Assembly: GCF_017745215.1 (NCBI RefSeq)
Contig: NZ_JAGHZV010000005.1
Span: forward strand, 182,472-246,471
Direction: 5' to 3'
DNA from: Sphingomonas sp.
GTDB lineage: Bacteria > Pseudomonadota > Alphaproteobacteria > Sphingomonadales > Sphingomonadaceae
DNA: 64,000 bases
Position 1 is the stretch's first letter. Each line of letters opens with the position of its first letter. The translations under genes and the position numbers were made by a program. Below are positions 24,582 through 33,535 of the stretch, piece after piece. Below the pieces are notes generated by a model. The model was not told where the DNA came from, searched no databases, and saw only the letters and a list, made by a program, of their open reading frames with translations.

Positions 24582-25873
24582 TACCAGCGAGTCTCGAATC
24601 GGTTGCGGAGATAGATGGCCAGCCCGTTCATGGCGAGCAGGAAGACGAGCAGCACGATGATCGCGGCGCTGGTCTTCTCGACGAAGCCGCGGCTGACTTC
24701 GTCGGACCAGAGGAAGATCTGCACCGGCAGCACGGTCGCCGGATCGGTGAAGCTCTGCGGCGGGGTCGAGATGAAGGCGCGCATGCCGATCAGCAGCAAC
24801 GGCGCGGTCTCGCCCAGCGCCCGTGCCATGCCGATGATCGTGCCGGTCAGGATGCCGGGCAGCGCGAGCGGCAGGACATGGTGGAACACCACCTGCACGC
24901 GGCTTGCCCCGACCCCCAGCGCAGCGTCGCGGATCGAGGGCGGCACGGCCTTGAGCGCATTGCGCGCGGCGATCACGATCACCGGCATGATCATCAGCGC
25001 GAGGGTGAGCCCGCCGACCACCGCCGCCGATTCGGGCAGCAGCGGCCCGAAGCGCGCGCCGCCGATCTCCCAGGTGCCGAGGAACACCGCCAGGCCGAGC
25101 AGGCCGAAGATGATCGAGGGCACGGCCGCGAGGTTGTTGATCGAGACTTCGATGAGGTCGGTCCAGCGGTTCCGCGGCGCATATTCCTCGAGATAGACCG
25201 CGGCGAGCACGCCCACCGGAAAGGCGATCGCGAAGGTGACGAGCATCGTCATCAGCGATCCCTTGAGCGCCCCCCAGATGCCCACCGCGGTGGGATCGGT
25301 CGAGTTGCTCTCGGTCAGGAAGCCCCAGTTGAACCCGCTGCGCAGCTTGCCCTCGGCCTGAAGCTTGCGCGCCGCGGCGACGCCCGGCCCTTCGTCTGCG
25401 GTGCCGCGCTCGACCTCGGGGGAGGCCGGCACCCAGATCACCGTCTTCTGCTTCAGGATCCGCGGATCGGCCTTGATCCGGTTGCGCACGGTAAGCCAGG
25501 CGCTGTCCGACACCGTCTGCAGCTCGCCCGGAAAGGCGGCCGAGGCGGCGACGTCGACCTTGTCCTCGAGCCCCGCGCCGCTCAGCGCGAGGTCGGCACC
25601 GGCGGCATGGAGCTGGTGCTCGTCGACCGAGATCTGCATCGCCGGGAAGTCGAGCGGCAGCGCCACTTCCGAATGGAGGAAGCCGCGCAGCCCGTTGAAG
25701 CTCATCGTGAACAACAGGAAGGCGAGGAACGCCGCCGAGAACACCACCGCCATGAAGCCGAGCAGCCGGAAGCGCCGCTCGGCGCCGTAGCGGCGGCGGA
25801 TGCGGCGCTGCATCTCCGGCGACTTCCAGTCGGTCGGCGGACGGTCGCGCAGGGTGGAAGGCGCCTTACTCAT
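24581..25873 (-). CDS. pstA: Phosphate ABC transporter permease PstA
   Basis: Inner-membrane half of the phosphate channel, 430 residues. The C-terminal about 250 residues hold five to six transmembrane helices with the permease EAA-like loop ([19 protein letters not shown]). The N-terminal about 170 residues comprise one transmembrane helix and a large periplasmic part, matching the DUF3333 extension found in many alphaproteobacterial PstA proteins and absent from the about 296-residue E. coli protein. It overlaps pstC by 8 bp. Confidence 0.94.
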   Translation of the reverse strand: MSKAPSTLRDRPPTDWKSPEMQRRIRRRYGAERRFRLLGFMAVVFSAAFLAFLLFTMSFNGLRGFLHSEVALPLDFPAMQISVDEHQLHAAGADLALSGAGLEDKVDVAASAAFPGELQTVSDSAWLTVRNRIKADPRILKQKTVIWVPASPEVERGTADEGPGVAAARKLQAEGKLRSGFNWGFLTESNSTDPTAVGIWGALKGSLMTMLVTFAIAFPVGVLAAVYLEEYAPRNRWTDLIEVSINNLAAVPSIIFGLLGLAVFLGTWEIGGARFGPLLPESAAVVGGLTLALMIMPVIVIAARNALKAVPPSIRDAALGVGASRVQVVFHHVLPLALPGILTGTIIGMARALGETAPLLLIGMRAFISTPPQSFTDPATVLPVQIFLWSDEVSRGFVEKTSAAIIVLLVFLLAMNGLAIYLRNRFETRW

Positions 25874-27242
25874 AGGCCTCCCGGTAGCGCTTCACGACGC
25901 CGAGCGCGAAGATGTTGAGGCAGAAGGTCACCACGAACAGCGTGAGGCCCAGCGCGAAGGCGGCGAGCGTCTTGGGACTGTCGAACTCGGCCTCGCCGGT
26001 GAGCAGGTCGACGATCTGCTTGGTCACCGTCGTCGCGCTCTCGAAGGGATTGAGGCTGATCGTCGCGGCGCCGCTCGCGGCCATCACAACGATCATCGTC
26101 TCGCCGATCGCGCGGCTCACCGCGAGCAGCACGCCGGCGACCACGCCGGGCAGCGCCGCGGGCAGCAGCACCCGGCTGATCGTCTCGCTGGTCGTCGCGC
26201 CCATCGCCAGGCTGCCGTCGCGCATCGCGCTGGGCACCGCGGCGATCGAATCGTCGGCCATCGAGGAGACGAAGGGGATGATCATCACCCCCATCACCAG
26301 CCCCGCCGCGAGCGCGCTCTCCGACGAGGCATAGGTGTCGCCCAGCGCCACCGCGAGCTGGCGCACCGCCGGCGCAACGGTGAGCGCGGCGAAATAGCCG
26401 TAGACCACGGTCGGCACGCCCGCGAGGATCTCGAGGATCGGCTTCATCCACTTGCGCACGCGAGGTGCGGCATATTGGGTGAGGTAGACCGCGCTCATCA
26501 GCCCGAACGGGATCGCGACGAGCATCGCGATCACCGCGCCGATGAAGAAGGTCCCCCAGAACAGCGGCACCGCGCCCAGCGACGCGCCGGGGTTCTTCGC
26601 GTCGATGATCTGCGGGCTCCAATGCGTGCCCAGCAGGAACTGCATCGGCGAGATTTGCTCGAAAAAGCGCATCGATTCCCAGAACAGCGACACGAAGATT
26701 CCCAACGTCGTCAGCACCGCGATCAGCGAGGCGACGAGCAGCAGCAGCATCACCACCCGCTCGACCTGGGTGCGCGCCTTGAATCCCGCGCGCAGCCGGG
26801 CGAAGGCCAGTGCCCCGCCCGCGAACGCCAGCGCGATCGCCGCGATGCTGCCCATCCAGCCGTAATGCGCCTGCGCCTTCTTCATCGCCGGCGCGAGTCG
26901 GTCGGCGAGGTCGTTGCCGCCACCCTGGAACGGATCGCGGGCGATCTGCCGCGCCTGGGCGAGCACCGAATCGCGCTCGAAGTCGAAGGTCGAGAGCTCC
27001 TTCGCCGCCGGGTCCTTGAGCACCGCTTCGCGCACCAGCCCCGGCGCGATCGTTCCCCACACGGCGAGGAACAGCAGCGCCGGCAGCACCGTCCAAAGCG
27101 CGACGTACCAGCCGTGCTGCGTCGGCAGCGAGTGAAGCCGCTTCTGCACGCCGCGATCGAATCGCGCCGCCCGCGCGCGCGCCGTGATCCAACCGATCAG
27201 ACCGAGACCCGCGATCAGGAACAGGAGTGCGAACAGATTCAC
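25866..27242 (-). CDS. pstC: Phosphate ABC transporter permease PstC
   Basis: Second membrane subunit of the phosphate transporter, 458 residues from a GTG start. Helices at the N-terminus, then a long periplasmic/cytoplasmic insert, and the typical permease core with AMRDGSLAMGATTSETISRVLLP. It is longer than the about 320-residue E. coli PstC, as is usual in this group. The GTG at 27242 opens directly at VNLFALLFLIAG; an in-frame ATG at 27305 would overlap pstS and add a polar stretch, so it is less likely. Confidence 0.92.
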   Translation of the reverse strand: MNLFALLFLIAGLGLIGWITARARAARFDRGVQKRLHSLPTQHGWYVALWTVLPALLFLAVWGTIAPGLVREAVLKDPAAKELSTFDFERDSVLAQARQIARDPFQGGGNDLADRLAPAMKKAQAHYGWMGSIAAIALAFAGGALAFARLRAGFKARTQVERVVMLLLLVASLIAVLTTLGIFVSLFWESMRFFEQISPMQFLLGTHWSPQIIDAKNPGASLGAVPLFWGTFFIGAVIAMLVAIPFGLMSAVYLTQYAAPRVRKWMKPILEILAGVPTVVYGYFAALTVAPAVRQLAVALGDTYASSESALAAGLVMGVMIIPFVSSMADDSIAAVPSAMRDGSLAMGATTSETISRVLLPAALPGVVAGVLLAVSRAIGETMIVVMAASGAATISLNPFESATTVTKQIVDLLTGEAEFDSPKTLAAFALGLTLFVVTFCLNIFALGVVKRYREAYE

Positions 27243-27276
27243 CGGCAGGACATTCTCAGCAAGGTCAGCGCGCCGC

Positions 27277-28308
27277 TCAGTGCAACTGCGCCGGATCGAG
27301 CGCAACTTCGTTCTGGATGATGTCCCAGGACTTGTTGCGCACCGTCGCCGGCGCCGCGATCAGACCGTGCTTCACCAACTCGCCCTTGGGGTCCCACAGC
27401 TCGGTGTACAGGTTCAGGAAGTCCTTGAGCCCGGGCACCGCCTTGAGGTGGCGCTTCTTGACGTAGAGGTAGAGCGGGCGGGAGCCCGGATATCGGGTGG
27501 TGGCGATCGTCTCATAGGTCGGCTCGATGCCGTTGATCTTCACGCCGTGCAGCCGGTCGTGGTTCTCCTCGAGATAGGAATAGCCGAAGATGCCGAGCGC
27601 GTTGGGATTCTGCGCCAGCCCCTGGACGATGAGGTTGTCGTTCTCGCCCTTGTCGACATAGGGCCCGTCGTCGCGCAGCCTCAGGCATGCCGCATCGAAT
27701 CTGGCCGGATCGCCGCCTTCCTTGAGCGCCCTGGCCTCGGGCCAGGCGGCGAGGCAGCCCGGCTGGAGGATCAGCTCGGCGAAGGCGTCGCGCGTGCCGC
27801 TGGTCGAGGGCGGCCCGTAGACCGTGATCGGGATCGCCGGCAGCGCCGGGTTCACATCCTTCCAGGTCTTCGCGGTGTTGGGCTTGCCCATCGGATTGGC
27901 CGCCAGCGCGAGATAGATGTCCTTCTCGGTCAGCGCCATCTTGGGGCCGTTGTTCGATTCGGCGAGCGCGATGCCGTCGGTGCCGATCTGGATTTCCAGG
28001 ATCTCGCCGACGCCGTTCTTCCGGCAATTGTCGTATTCGCTGCGCTTCATCGCGCGCGAAGCGTCGACCACGTCGGGGAATTGCGCGCCGACGCCTTCGC
28101 AGAAGCGCTTGAAGCCGGCGCCGGTGCCGGTCGACTGGATCACCGGCGCCTTGTGGCCCTTGCCCTGGTTGACGAAGGCCTCGGCCACCGCGGTGGTGAA
28201 GGGGAACACGGTCGAAGAGCCGACCACGCGAATCTCGCGCACGCTGCTGCCGTCGCACGAAGCGAGCGCGAATGCGGTAACCGCAACTAGCGTGAGCCGG
28301 CCGAGCAT
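27277..28308 (-). CDS. pstS: Phosphate-binding protein PstS
   Basis: Captures phosphate in the periplasm; 343 residues. The signal segment ends in LASC near residue 18, so the mature protein is probably a lipoprotein. Binding-site motifs are visible: VVGSSTVFP (strand-loop), GTGAGFKRFCEG and SGTRDAF. It is the first structural gene of the pst operon, with a Pho box about 75-90 bp ahead of the ATG. Confidence 0.95.
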   Translation of the reverse strand: MLGRLTLVAVTAFALASCDGSSVREIRVVGSSTVFPFTTAVAEAFVNQGKGHKAPVIQSTGTGAGFKRFCEGVGAQFPDVVDASRAMKRSEYDNCRKNGVGEILEIQIGTDGIALAESNNGPKMALTEKDIYLALAANPMGKPNTAKTWKDVNPALPAIPITVYGPPSTSGTRDAFAELILQPGCLAAWPEARALKEGGDPARFDAACLRLRDDGPYVDKGENDNLIVQGLAQNPNALGIFGYSYLEENHDRLHGVKINGIEPTYETIATTRYPGSRPLYLYVKKRHLKAVPGLKDFLNLYTELWDPKGELVKHGLIAAPATVRNKSWDIIQNEVALDPAQLH

Positions 28309-28383
28309 CGATGGGTTCCTTCGGGAATCGCCTCGTCGGCCGCCGGCATGGCCGGGGCCGCAAGCTAGCCCATTGCGCGCCAG

Positions 28384-28401
28384 CGTGACAGGTTCATGAC
28401 A
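28384..28401 (-). promoter_or_regulatory. Pho box upstream of pstS
   Basis: On the minus strand the sequence reads TGTCATGAACCTGTCACG, two CTGTCA(T/C)-type half sites 11 bp apart (first base of the first half is G instead of C), close to the classical Pho box. It overlaps the last codons of phoR and lies 76 bp from the pstS start, as expected for PhoB activation of pstSCAB-phoU-phoB. Confidence 0.75.
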
Positions 28402-29602
28402 CCCGCTGCAGGGGAAGCAGGATCGTCACCGTCGTGCCCTTGCCCACGCCGCTGGCGATGTCGAGCCGGCCGCGGTGGCGCTCGACGACGTGCTTGACGA
28501 TCGCGAGCCCCAGGCCGGTGCCGCCCATCGCGCGGCTCCGCCCCGAATCGACGCGGTAGAAGCGTTCGGTGAGCCGCGGGATGTGCGCCGGCGCGATCCC
28601 CTCGCCCTCGTCGGCGACGCTCAGCTCGACCATCCCGCTGCCGCCCGGGCGCAGCCGCACCGTCACCGGCGTGCCCGGCCGGCCATATTTGAGCGCATTG
28701 CCGATGATGTTGTGGAGCAGCTGCGACAGCTGGATCCGATCGCCGCGCACCGGCGCCACGGCTTCGGTCTCCACCACGATATCCGCCGCGCGCACGCCAC
28801 CGCCGGTGGCCAGCTCGGTGTGGACCTCCTCCACCAGCTCGGCGAGGTCGACCGCGTCGCTCGGCGCGCGGTATTTCTCGGCCTCGATCCGGCTGAGGCT
28901 CATCAGGTCGTCGATCAGCCGCTGCATCCGGCGTGCTTCGTCGAACATGATCTTGAGGAAGCGGTTGCGCGTTGCCGGATCGTCCCCCGCTTCGTCGCCC
29001 AGCGTCTCGACATAGCCGAGCAGCGACGCGAGCGGGGTGCGCAGCTCGTGGCTGGCGTTGGCGACGAAATCGACGCGCATCCGCTCGGTCGCATAGCTGC
29101 CGGTGCTGTCGCGCAGATGGACGACGCGCTGGCCTTCCCCGATATCGCGGACGCGCAGCTCCCAGCGCTGGTCGCGCGTGCCGAGCCCGACGAGGTGCAC
29201 CGGCGCGGCCGGAGCGCCCTGCTCCGGGCTCAGCAGCCGTTCGGCCGCCGCGGGGTGGCGGATCGCGACGCGCACGTCCTCGCCCAGGATATGGTCGCCC
29301 AGGAGCTCGCGCGCGGCGCGGTTTGCGTGGCGGACGCGATTGGCGGCGATCACCAGCAGCGGCTCGTCGATCGCTTCGATCACGTCGCCCACCGGCGGGC
29401 CTGCCTGGACCGGTGCCGGAGCGGTGTTGAGCGTCGCGGGCGGCGCATCGCCCATCCCGCCAGCGACGAGCACCGCCGCCGTGCCGCAGACCAGCCCGAC
29501 GAGCAGGGTCTGCACGTCCCCGTTCAGCAGGAAGCCCGCCAGCGCGCCCGAGGCGGCGACGGCGAGCGCCAGCAGGGCGCGGGCTCCGAAGGGTGAAGGC
29601 AT
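28394..29602 (-). CDS. phoR: Phosphate regulon sensor histidine kinase PhoR
   Basis: Membrane-anchored histidine kinase that phosphorylates PhoB at low phosphate; 402 residues. Two N-terminal hydrophobic helices (about 7-45), a PAS-like region (about 75-170), the phosphorylated His in NASHELRTPLASLLGY near 188, then N box NIIGNALKYG, G1 DEGEGIAP and G2 GGTGLGLAIV. It is the first gene of the regulon cluster and divergent from the Tat-signal gene at 29707. Confidence 0.94.
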   Translation of the reverse strand: MPSPFGARALLALAVAASGALAGFLLNGDVQTLLVGLVCGTAAVLVAGGMGDAPPATLNTAPAPVQAGPPVGDVIEAIDEPLLVIAANRVRHANRAARELLGDHILGEDVRVAIRHPAAAERLLSPEQGAPAAPVHLVGLGTRDQRWELRVRDIGEGQRVVHLRDSTGSYATERMRVDFVANASHELRTPLASLLGYVETLGDEAGDDPATRNRFLKIMFDEARRMQRLIDDLMSLSRIEAEKYRAPSDAVDLAELVEEVHTELATGGGVRAADIVVETEAVAPVRGDRIQLSQLLHNIIGNALKYGRPGTPVTVRLRPGGSGMVELSVADEGEGIAPAHIPRLTERFYRVDSGRSRAMGGTGLGLAIVKHVVERHRGRLDIASGVGKGTTVTILLPLQRVS

Positions 29603-29706
29603 TGCGCCCTTCCCTTAGAAGAAGTTGCGCCAACGGCAAACCGCCGCCCATTCCCGAAACGAGATTTACGATTGCGAAAGGCCGCGGCGCGCAACATGGA
29701 TGGGCG

Positions 29707-30105
29707 ATGAGCGAGGACAGTCCCGAAGCCGGGCCCGGCCCCAGGGCCACGCGCCGCCGCGCGCTGATGCTCGGCGCGGTCGGCGCCTCGGCGATCGTGT
29801 CGATCCGCCCCGCGCTCGCGAGCACCGCGGTGTCGGTCAGCAACTGCAAGATCCCGGTGCCCGACGCCGGCCGCGCGGGCAGCTATATCGCGCCCGACGG
29901 CAGCCTGGTGCCCGCGGGCACCAAGGGCGCCTTCCCCGCCGCGGGCGAGTTCAGCGCCGAGGACGTCAAGCGCGCGCTCCAGGGCGGCACGCTGCCCGGC
30001 ACCGACGCGGAGTCGAGCCGCGCCTACACCAACTACATCCGCCGGCTCCAGGCGGGCCAGAGCGGCTTCACCTGCTTCGCCTCGCTGCAGATGCCGCGCG
30101 GCTGA
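29707..30105 (+). CDS. Tat-signal protein, possible substrate of the HPr-rel-A cassette
   Basis: Encodes 132 residues. A twin-arginine-type signal (RRRALMLGAVGAS, cleavage near ALAS at residue 40) is followed by a short mature domain with two Cys (in SNCKI and FTCFAS). It is the first gene of a tight four-gene unit with a PqqD-like protein, an HprK-related kinase and a nucleotidyltransferase, and 4 bp separate it from the next start. Because the following genes resemble peptide- or protein-modifying enzymes, this product may be their target. No family known to me. The ATG at 29707 is chosen because the signal peptide follows within 20 residues. Confidence 0.65.
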   Translation: MSEDSPEAGPGPRATRRRALMLGAVGASAIVSIRPALASTAVSVSNCKIPVPDAGRAGSYIAPDGSLVPAGTKGAFPAAGEFSAEDVKRALQGGTLPGTDAESSRAYTNYIRRLQAGQSGFTCFASLQMPRG

Positions 30106-30109
30106 GCGC

Positions 30110-30406
30110 TTGCCGAACGCCCCGTCTCCGGGCCCGGTGACCCGCTACCGCGCCGCCGATCCCGCCACCTTGCGCATCGTCCCGCTCGACGCGCTCACGC
30201 TGATCTACCACCGCGCCTCGGGCATCACCCATGTCGTCGATGCGCCGGTGCCCGAGATCCTCGAGGCGCTGGGCAGCGAGACGCTCGACGCCTTCCAGCT
30301 GCTCGCCCGTCTTGCCGAGCGCTTCGACCTCGCCGACGCCGACGAAGCGGCGCTCGCCGCGCGCCTCGACGAGCTCGCCGCCGCCGGCTTGGTCCAGCAC
30401 CCGTGA
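30110..30406 (+). CDS. PqqD-like protein of an HPr-rel-A system
   Basis: Encodes 98 residues from a TTG start (a GTG at 30137 is an alternative). It has the PqqD/RiPP-recognition-element layout: beta strands with LTLIYHRASGITHVVD, then helices EILEAL and ALAARLDELAAAGLVQ. Such domains bind leader peptides and present them to modifying enzymes. Its stop overlaps the start of the HprK-related kinase gene by 4 bp, so the proteins are probably made together. The specific HPr-rel-A assignment comes from gene order and fold impression. Confidence 0.75.
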   Translation: MPNAPSPGPVTRYRAADPATLRIVPLDALTLIYHRASGITHVVDAPVPEILEALGSETLDAFQLLARLAERFDLADADEAALAARLDELAAAGLVQHP

Positions 30407-31266
30407 GGCACGCGGCCCAGCTCCGCATCGGCCCCGTGGGCTTCCGCATCGGCAGCGACTGGCGTGGCCCGATCGCCCAGCTCGAGACGCTCTACGCCGA
30501 TTACCCCCAGCCGCACGACGGCATCCCCGACTTCACCGTCCGCCTCTTCGCCGCGCGGCCGTGGCGGCGGTTCCTGCGCCCCTCGGTCGAGATCGGGGGC
30601 GACTATCTCCTCGCCGATGCCGCGCCGCTTCCGCTCGCCCAAGGGCTACTCGCTGCCGAGATGGGGATGAACTTGCAGATGGCGCTCGGCCAGCGGCGCT
30701 ACCTGCTGCTCCATGCCTCGGCGGTCGAGCGCGACGGCAAGGCGCTTCTGATGACCGGCCTCTCGGGCGCGGGCAAATCCACGCTCGCCGCCCTGCTCTC
30801 GGCGCGCGGCTGGCGGCTGATGGGCGACGAATTCGCGCTGATCGATCCGGCGACCGGCCTCGCCCACGCCTTCCCGCGCCTCGTCAGCCTCAAGAACGAG
30901 AGCGTCGCCGTGGTCGAGGCCGCGATCCCCCGCGCCCACTTCGCCGACGCGATCGAGGGCACCCCCAAGGGCCGCATCCGCCACCTCGTCCCCGACGCCG
31001 CCGCGATCGCTGCGATGGACACGCCGGCGGCCCCCGCGCTGATCCTCTTCCCGAGCTTCGGCTTCGCCCCGGCCACGCGCCCGGTACCGCCGAGCGAAGC
31101 GTTCGCGCGCCTTACCCAGGCCTCGACCAACTATGTCGCGCTCGCCGAACGCGGCTTCGACGCGCTCACTCGCCTGGTGCGCGACGTGCCCGCCGCGGCG
31201 ATCGACTATCCTGACACCGACGCCGCAATCGCCCGGGTCGAAGCGCTGTGGGAGGCGGTGGCGTGA
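30403..31266 (+). CDS. HprK-related kinase A
   Basis: P-loop kinase distantly related to HPr kinase/phosphorylase, 287 residues from a GTG start inside the stop codon of the previous gene. LHASAVERDG leads into Walker A MTGLSGAGKST near residue 120, and GDEFALID supplies the acidic strand. The N-terminal about 90 residues are specific to this subfamily. In lasso-peptide clusters such HprK-like kinases phosphorylate a C-terminal residue of the precursor; here the substrate is unknown. It overlaps the next gene by 4 bp (GTGA). Confidence 0.82.
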   Translation: MRHAAQLRIGPVGFRIGSDWRGPIAQLETLYADYPQPHDGIPDFTVRLFAARPWRRFLRPSVEIGGDYLLADAAPLPLAQGLLAAEMGMNLQMALGQRRYLLLHASAVERDGKALLMTGLSGAGKSTLAALLSARGWRLMGDEFALIDPATGLAHAFPRLVSLKNESVAVVEAAIPRAHFADAIEGTPKGRIRHLVPDAAAIAAMDTPAAPALILFPSFGFAPATRPVPPSEAFARLTQASTNYVALAERGFDALTRLVRDVPAAAIDYPDTDAAIARVEALWEAVA

Positions 31267-32237
31267 CCGCCCGCCTCCTCGCCCGCACCCTCGCCGAGCC
31301 TGCGACCGCCACCCAGCTCGACGCGCACGGCTGGACCCAGCTCATCGCCGCCGCGCGCGCCGAGCAGATCGTCGGCACGCTCGCGCACCGCCTCGCCGGC
31401 CTCCCTGCCCCGCCCGCGGCCCGGCGCCTCCTCGAGGACGCCCGCGCCAGCGCCGACCACGGCCGCACCGCCGCGCTCTGGGAAGCCGAGATGGCGCGCC
31501 GCGCGCTCGGGCCCATCCCCTTCGTCCTGCTCAAGGGCACGGCCTTCCTCGCCGCCGGGCTCAAGGCCGGCGTCGGCCGCTCGGTCGGCGACCTCGACAT
31601 CCTCGTGCCCCGCGACCGCCTCGCCGAAGCCGAGGCCGCCTTGCTCGCCGCCGGCTGGGAATGGGTGAAGCCCGACCCCTATGACGACGCCTATTACCGC
31701 CGCTGGATGCACGAGCTCCCGCCGCTCATCCATCGCGAGCGCGACCGGATGATCGACGTCCACCACACGATCCTGCCGCTCACCGCGCGGATCACCCCCG
31801 ATCCAGTCGCGCTGCTCGCCGAGGCAGTGCCGCTCGGCAATGGCCTCTGGGCGCTCTCGCCAGGCGACATGCTCTGCCACGCCGCTGCTCACCTCTTCGC
31901 CGACGGCGACCTTGCGGGCGGCCTGCGCAACCTCTGGGACGTGCACTGCCTGGTCGAGGAATTCGGCATCACCGGCCTCGTCGAGCGCGCGCGGCTCCAC
32001 GGGCTCGAGCGCGAAGTCGGCCGCGCGCTGCGTCTCAGCGCCTCGCTCTTCGCACCTTCCGCGCCGCCGCGCAGCCTCGCCGACCGGCTCTATGTGCGCC
32101 GCCTGCTCGCGCGCGACGGCTGGGGCCGGGCGACGCGGCCCCTCACCCGCCTCGCCTTCTACGTCCGCTCGCACTGGCTGCGCATGCCGCCGCTGATGCT
32201 CGCGCGGCACCTCTGGACCAAATGGCGCAAGGCCTGA
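31263..32237 (+). CDS. Nucleotidyltransferase of the HPr-rel-A cassette
   Basis: Encodes 324 residues and starts at a GTG overlapping the kinase stop. The NTP_transf_5-type core is visible: FVLLKGTAFLAAG followed by GRSVGDLDILVPRD, with the two catalytic Asp, and IDVHHTILP downstream. The C-terminal half is helical. Homologous enzymes accompany HprK-like kinases in lasso-peptide and exopolysaccharide-associated loci. It would transfer a nucleotide or phosphate-containing group to a protein or small molecule; the target is unknown. Confidence 0.82.
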   Translation: MTARLLARTLAEPATATQLDAHGWTQLIAAARAEQIVGTLAHRLAGLPAPPAARRLLEDARASADHGRTAALWEAEMARRALGPIPFVLLKGTAFLAAGLKAGVGRSVGDLDILVPRDRLAEAEAALLAAGWEWVKPDPYDDAYYRRWMHELPPLIHRERDRMIDVHHTILPLTARITPDPVALLAEAVPLGNGLWALSPGDMLCHAAAHLFADGDLAGGLRNLWDVHCLVEEFGITGLVERARLHGLEREVGRALRLSASLFAPSAPPRSLADRLYVRRLLARDGWGRATRPLTRLAFYVRSHWLRMPPLMLARHLWTKWRKA

Positions 32238-32314
32238 CGCAGCGCACAATTAACCGTTCCTGAATCTCATCCATTTTGGTAAATTCGGGCGAGCATCGGC
32301 AAGGGGACGCCAGA

Positions 32315-32797
32315 ATGCGAGTCGGAAGGGCGATTCCGGCGGTCTTGTTGTTGGTTGCGGGCTGCTCGCCCGCGGCCGACTTGCCGCTGGCGAAGGCAGA
32401 AGTGGCGAAGTTCCGCAAGCAATGGGCTTCGGGGCGCTGTGGCGAAATCCACGCCGGTGCCGCACCCGACTTCATCCAGAGCACCTCGCGCGAGCAATGG
32501 ATGCAGCTCTGCCCGCTGCTCGCCGCGAAGCTCGGGCCGTTCCAGTCGTCGAGTGAACCGGGCTGGACCGACAACCTCTTCAACGGCGAGCATTTCGTCA
32601 TCCTCACCTATCAGTCGCGCTTCGCCAACGGACCGGGGCAGGAGGAGTTCGTCTATCGGCTCGACGGCGGCAGGGCGACGCTCGCAGGCTATCACGTCAA
32701 CTCGAACCTGCTGCTCGAGCCTGCGCCCGCCTCAGGCGAGCCCGGCGAGGACGGGGACCAGCTCGGCGTAGCGATGGACAACGGCATCAGCGGCTAG
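32315..32797 (+). CDS. Lipoprotein, DUF4019-like
   Basis: Encodes 160 residues with a lipobox (LLLVAGC) at residues 11-17. The mature domain resembles DUF4019/DUF3887-type proteins of the NTF2-like fold: a helix AEVAKFRKQWASGRCGE, a middle SREQW helix and strands ending FVYRLDGGRATLAGYHV. Predicted anchored in the envelope; role unknown. Its 3' end overlaps the converging gph gene by 66 bp. Confidence 0.7.
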   Translation: MRVGRAIPAVLLLVAGCSPAADLPLAKAEVAKFRKQWASGRCGEIHAGAAPDFIQSTSREQWMQLCPLLAAKLGPFQSSSEPGWTDNLFNGEHFVILTYQSRFANGPGQEEFVYRLDGGRATLAGYHVNSNLLLEPAPASGEPGEDGDQLGVAMDNGISG

Positions 32798-33403
32798 GTC
32801 CTCGACCGGACCGGCCAGGAAGCCGAAGCTCACCGCCACCGCGGGAATGCCCGCGTTGCGCGCCGCGGCGATGTCGAAGTCTGAATCCCCCACGAACGCC
32901 GCACGCCCGCCGCCGCATCGCTCGATCATCGCCTGGATGCCGAGCGGCGAGGGCTTGGCGCTGCCCTTGCCCATCGTGTCCACGCCGATCACCGCGGCGA
33001 AGCGGTGCGCGAGACCCAGCTCGTTCACCAGCTTGACGGTCAGATATTCGAGCTTGTTGGTGACGATCCCGAGCTTCACCCCCAGCCCGTCGAGCGCGTC
33101 CATCGCGTCGAGCAGCCCCGGATAGGGCCGGGTCTCGCGGGCAATATGCCCCTCATAATAGCTGAGCAGCTGCGGGAAGAGCTGGTCGAGCTGCGCGTCG
33201 TCGCATCCGCCCGAGGCTTCGAGCCCGCGCTGGAGCATCCGCCGCGCGCCGCCGCCGATCATCCGCTTGACCTCTTCGACCGCGAGCGTCGGCCGCCCCG
33301 CGAGCGACAGCGCATGGTTGGTCGCCGCGGCCAGGTCGCCGCTGGTGTCGAACAAGGTGCCGTCGAGGTCGAACCCGACGACTTGAAAAGGGAAATCGGT
33401 CAT
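32732..33403 (-). CDS. gph: Phosphoglycolate phosphatase
   Basis: HAD-superfamily hydrolase removing the 2-phosphoglycolate formed during DNA repair or photorespiration-like oxidation; 223 residues. Motif I is GFDLDGTLFDTSGDL, motif II VTNK, and the C-terminal GDSDFDIAAARNAG supplies the metal-binding Asp residues; an alpha-helical cap lies between. The ATG at 33403 opens directly at the first strand; a start 60 bp upstream is less likely. Substrate specificity within the HAD family is inferred from the DTSGDL cap entry. Confidence 0.88.
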   Translation of the reverse strand: MTDFPFQVVGFDLDGTLFDTSGDLAAATNHALSLAGRPTLAVEEVKRMIGGGARRMLQRGLEASGGCDDAQLDQLFPQLLSYYEGHIARETRPYPGLLDAMDALDGLGVKLGIVTNKLEYLTVKLVNELGLAHRFAAVIGVDTMGKGSAKPSPLGIQAMIERCGGGRAAFVGDSDFDIAAARNAGIPAVAVSFGFLAGPVEDLAADAVVHRYAELVPVLAGLA

Positions 33404-33535
33404 TTCGGAGCCGCTGCCAGCATCGCTATGGCGTTGGCAAGCCAATCGTGGCAGGGCCACCAACCTAAGTCTGATTCCGGTTCGATCGCGCGCCGGCTAT
33501 CCCGGCCACGAACCGTTTAAGGGACCCTGCTCCGC

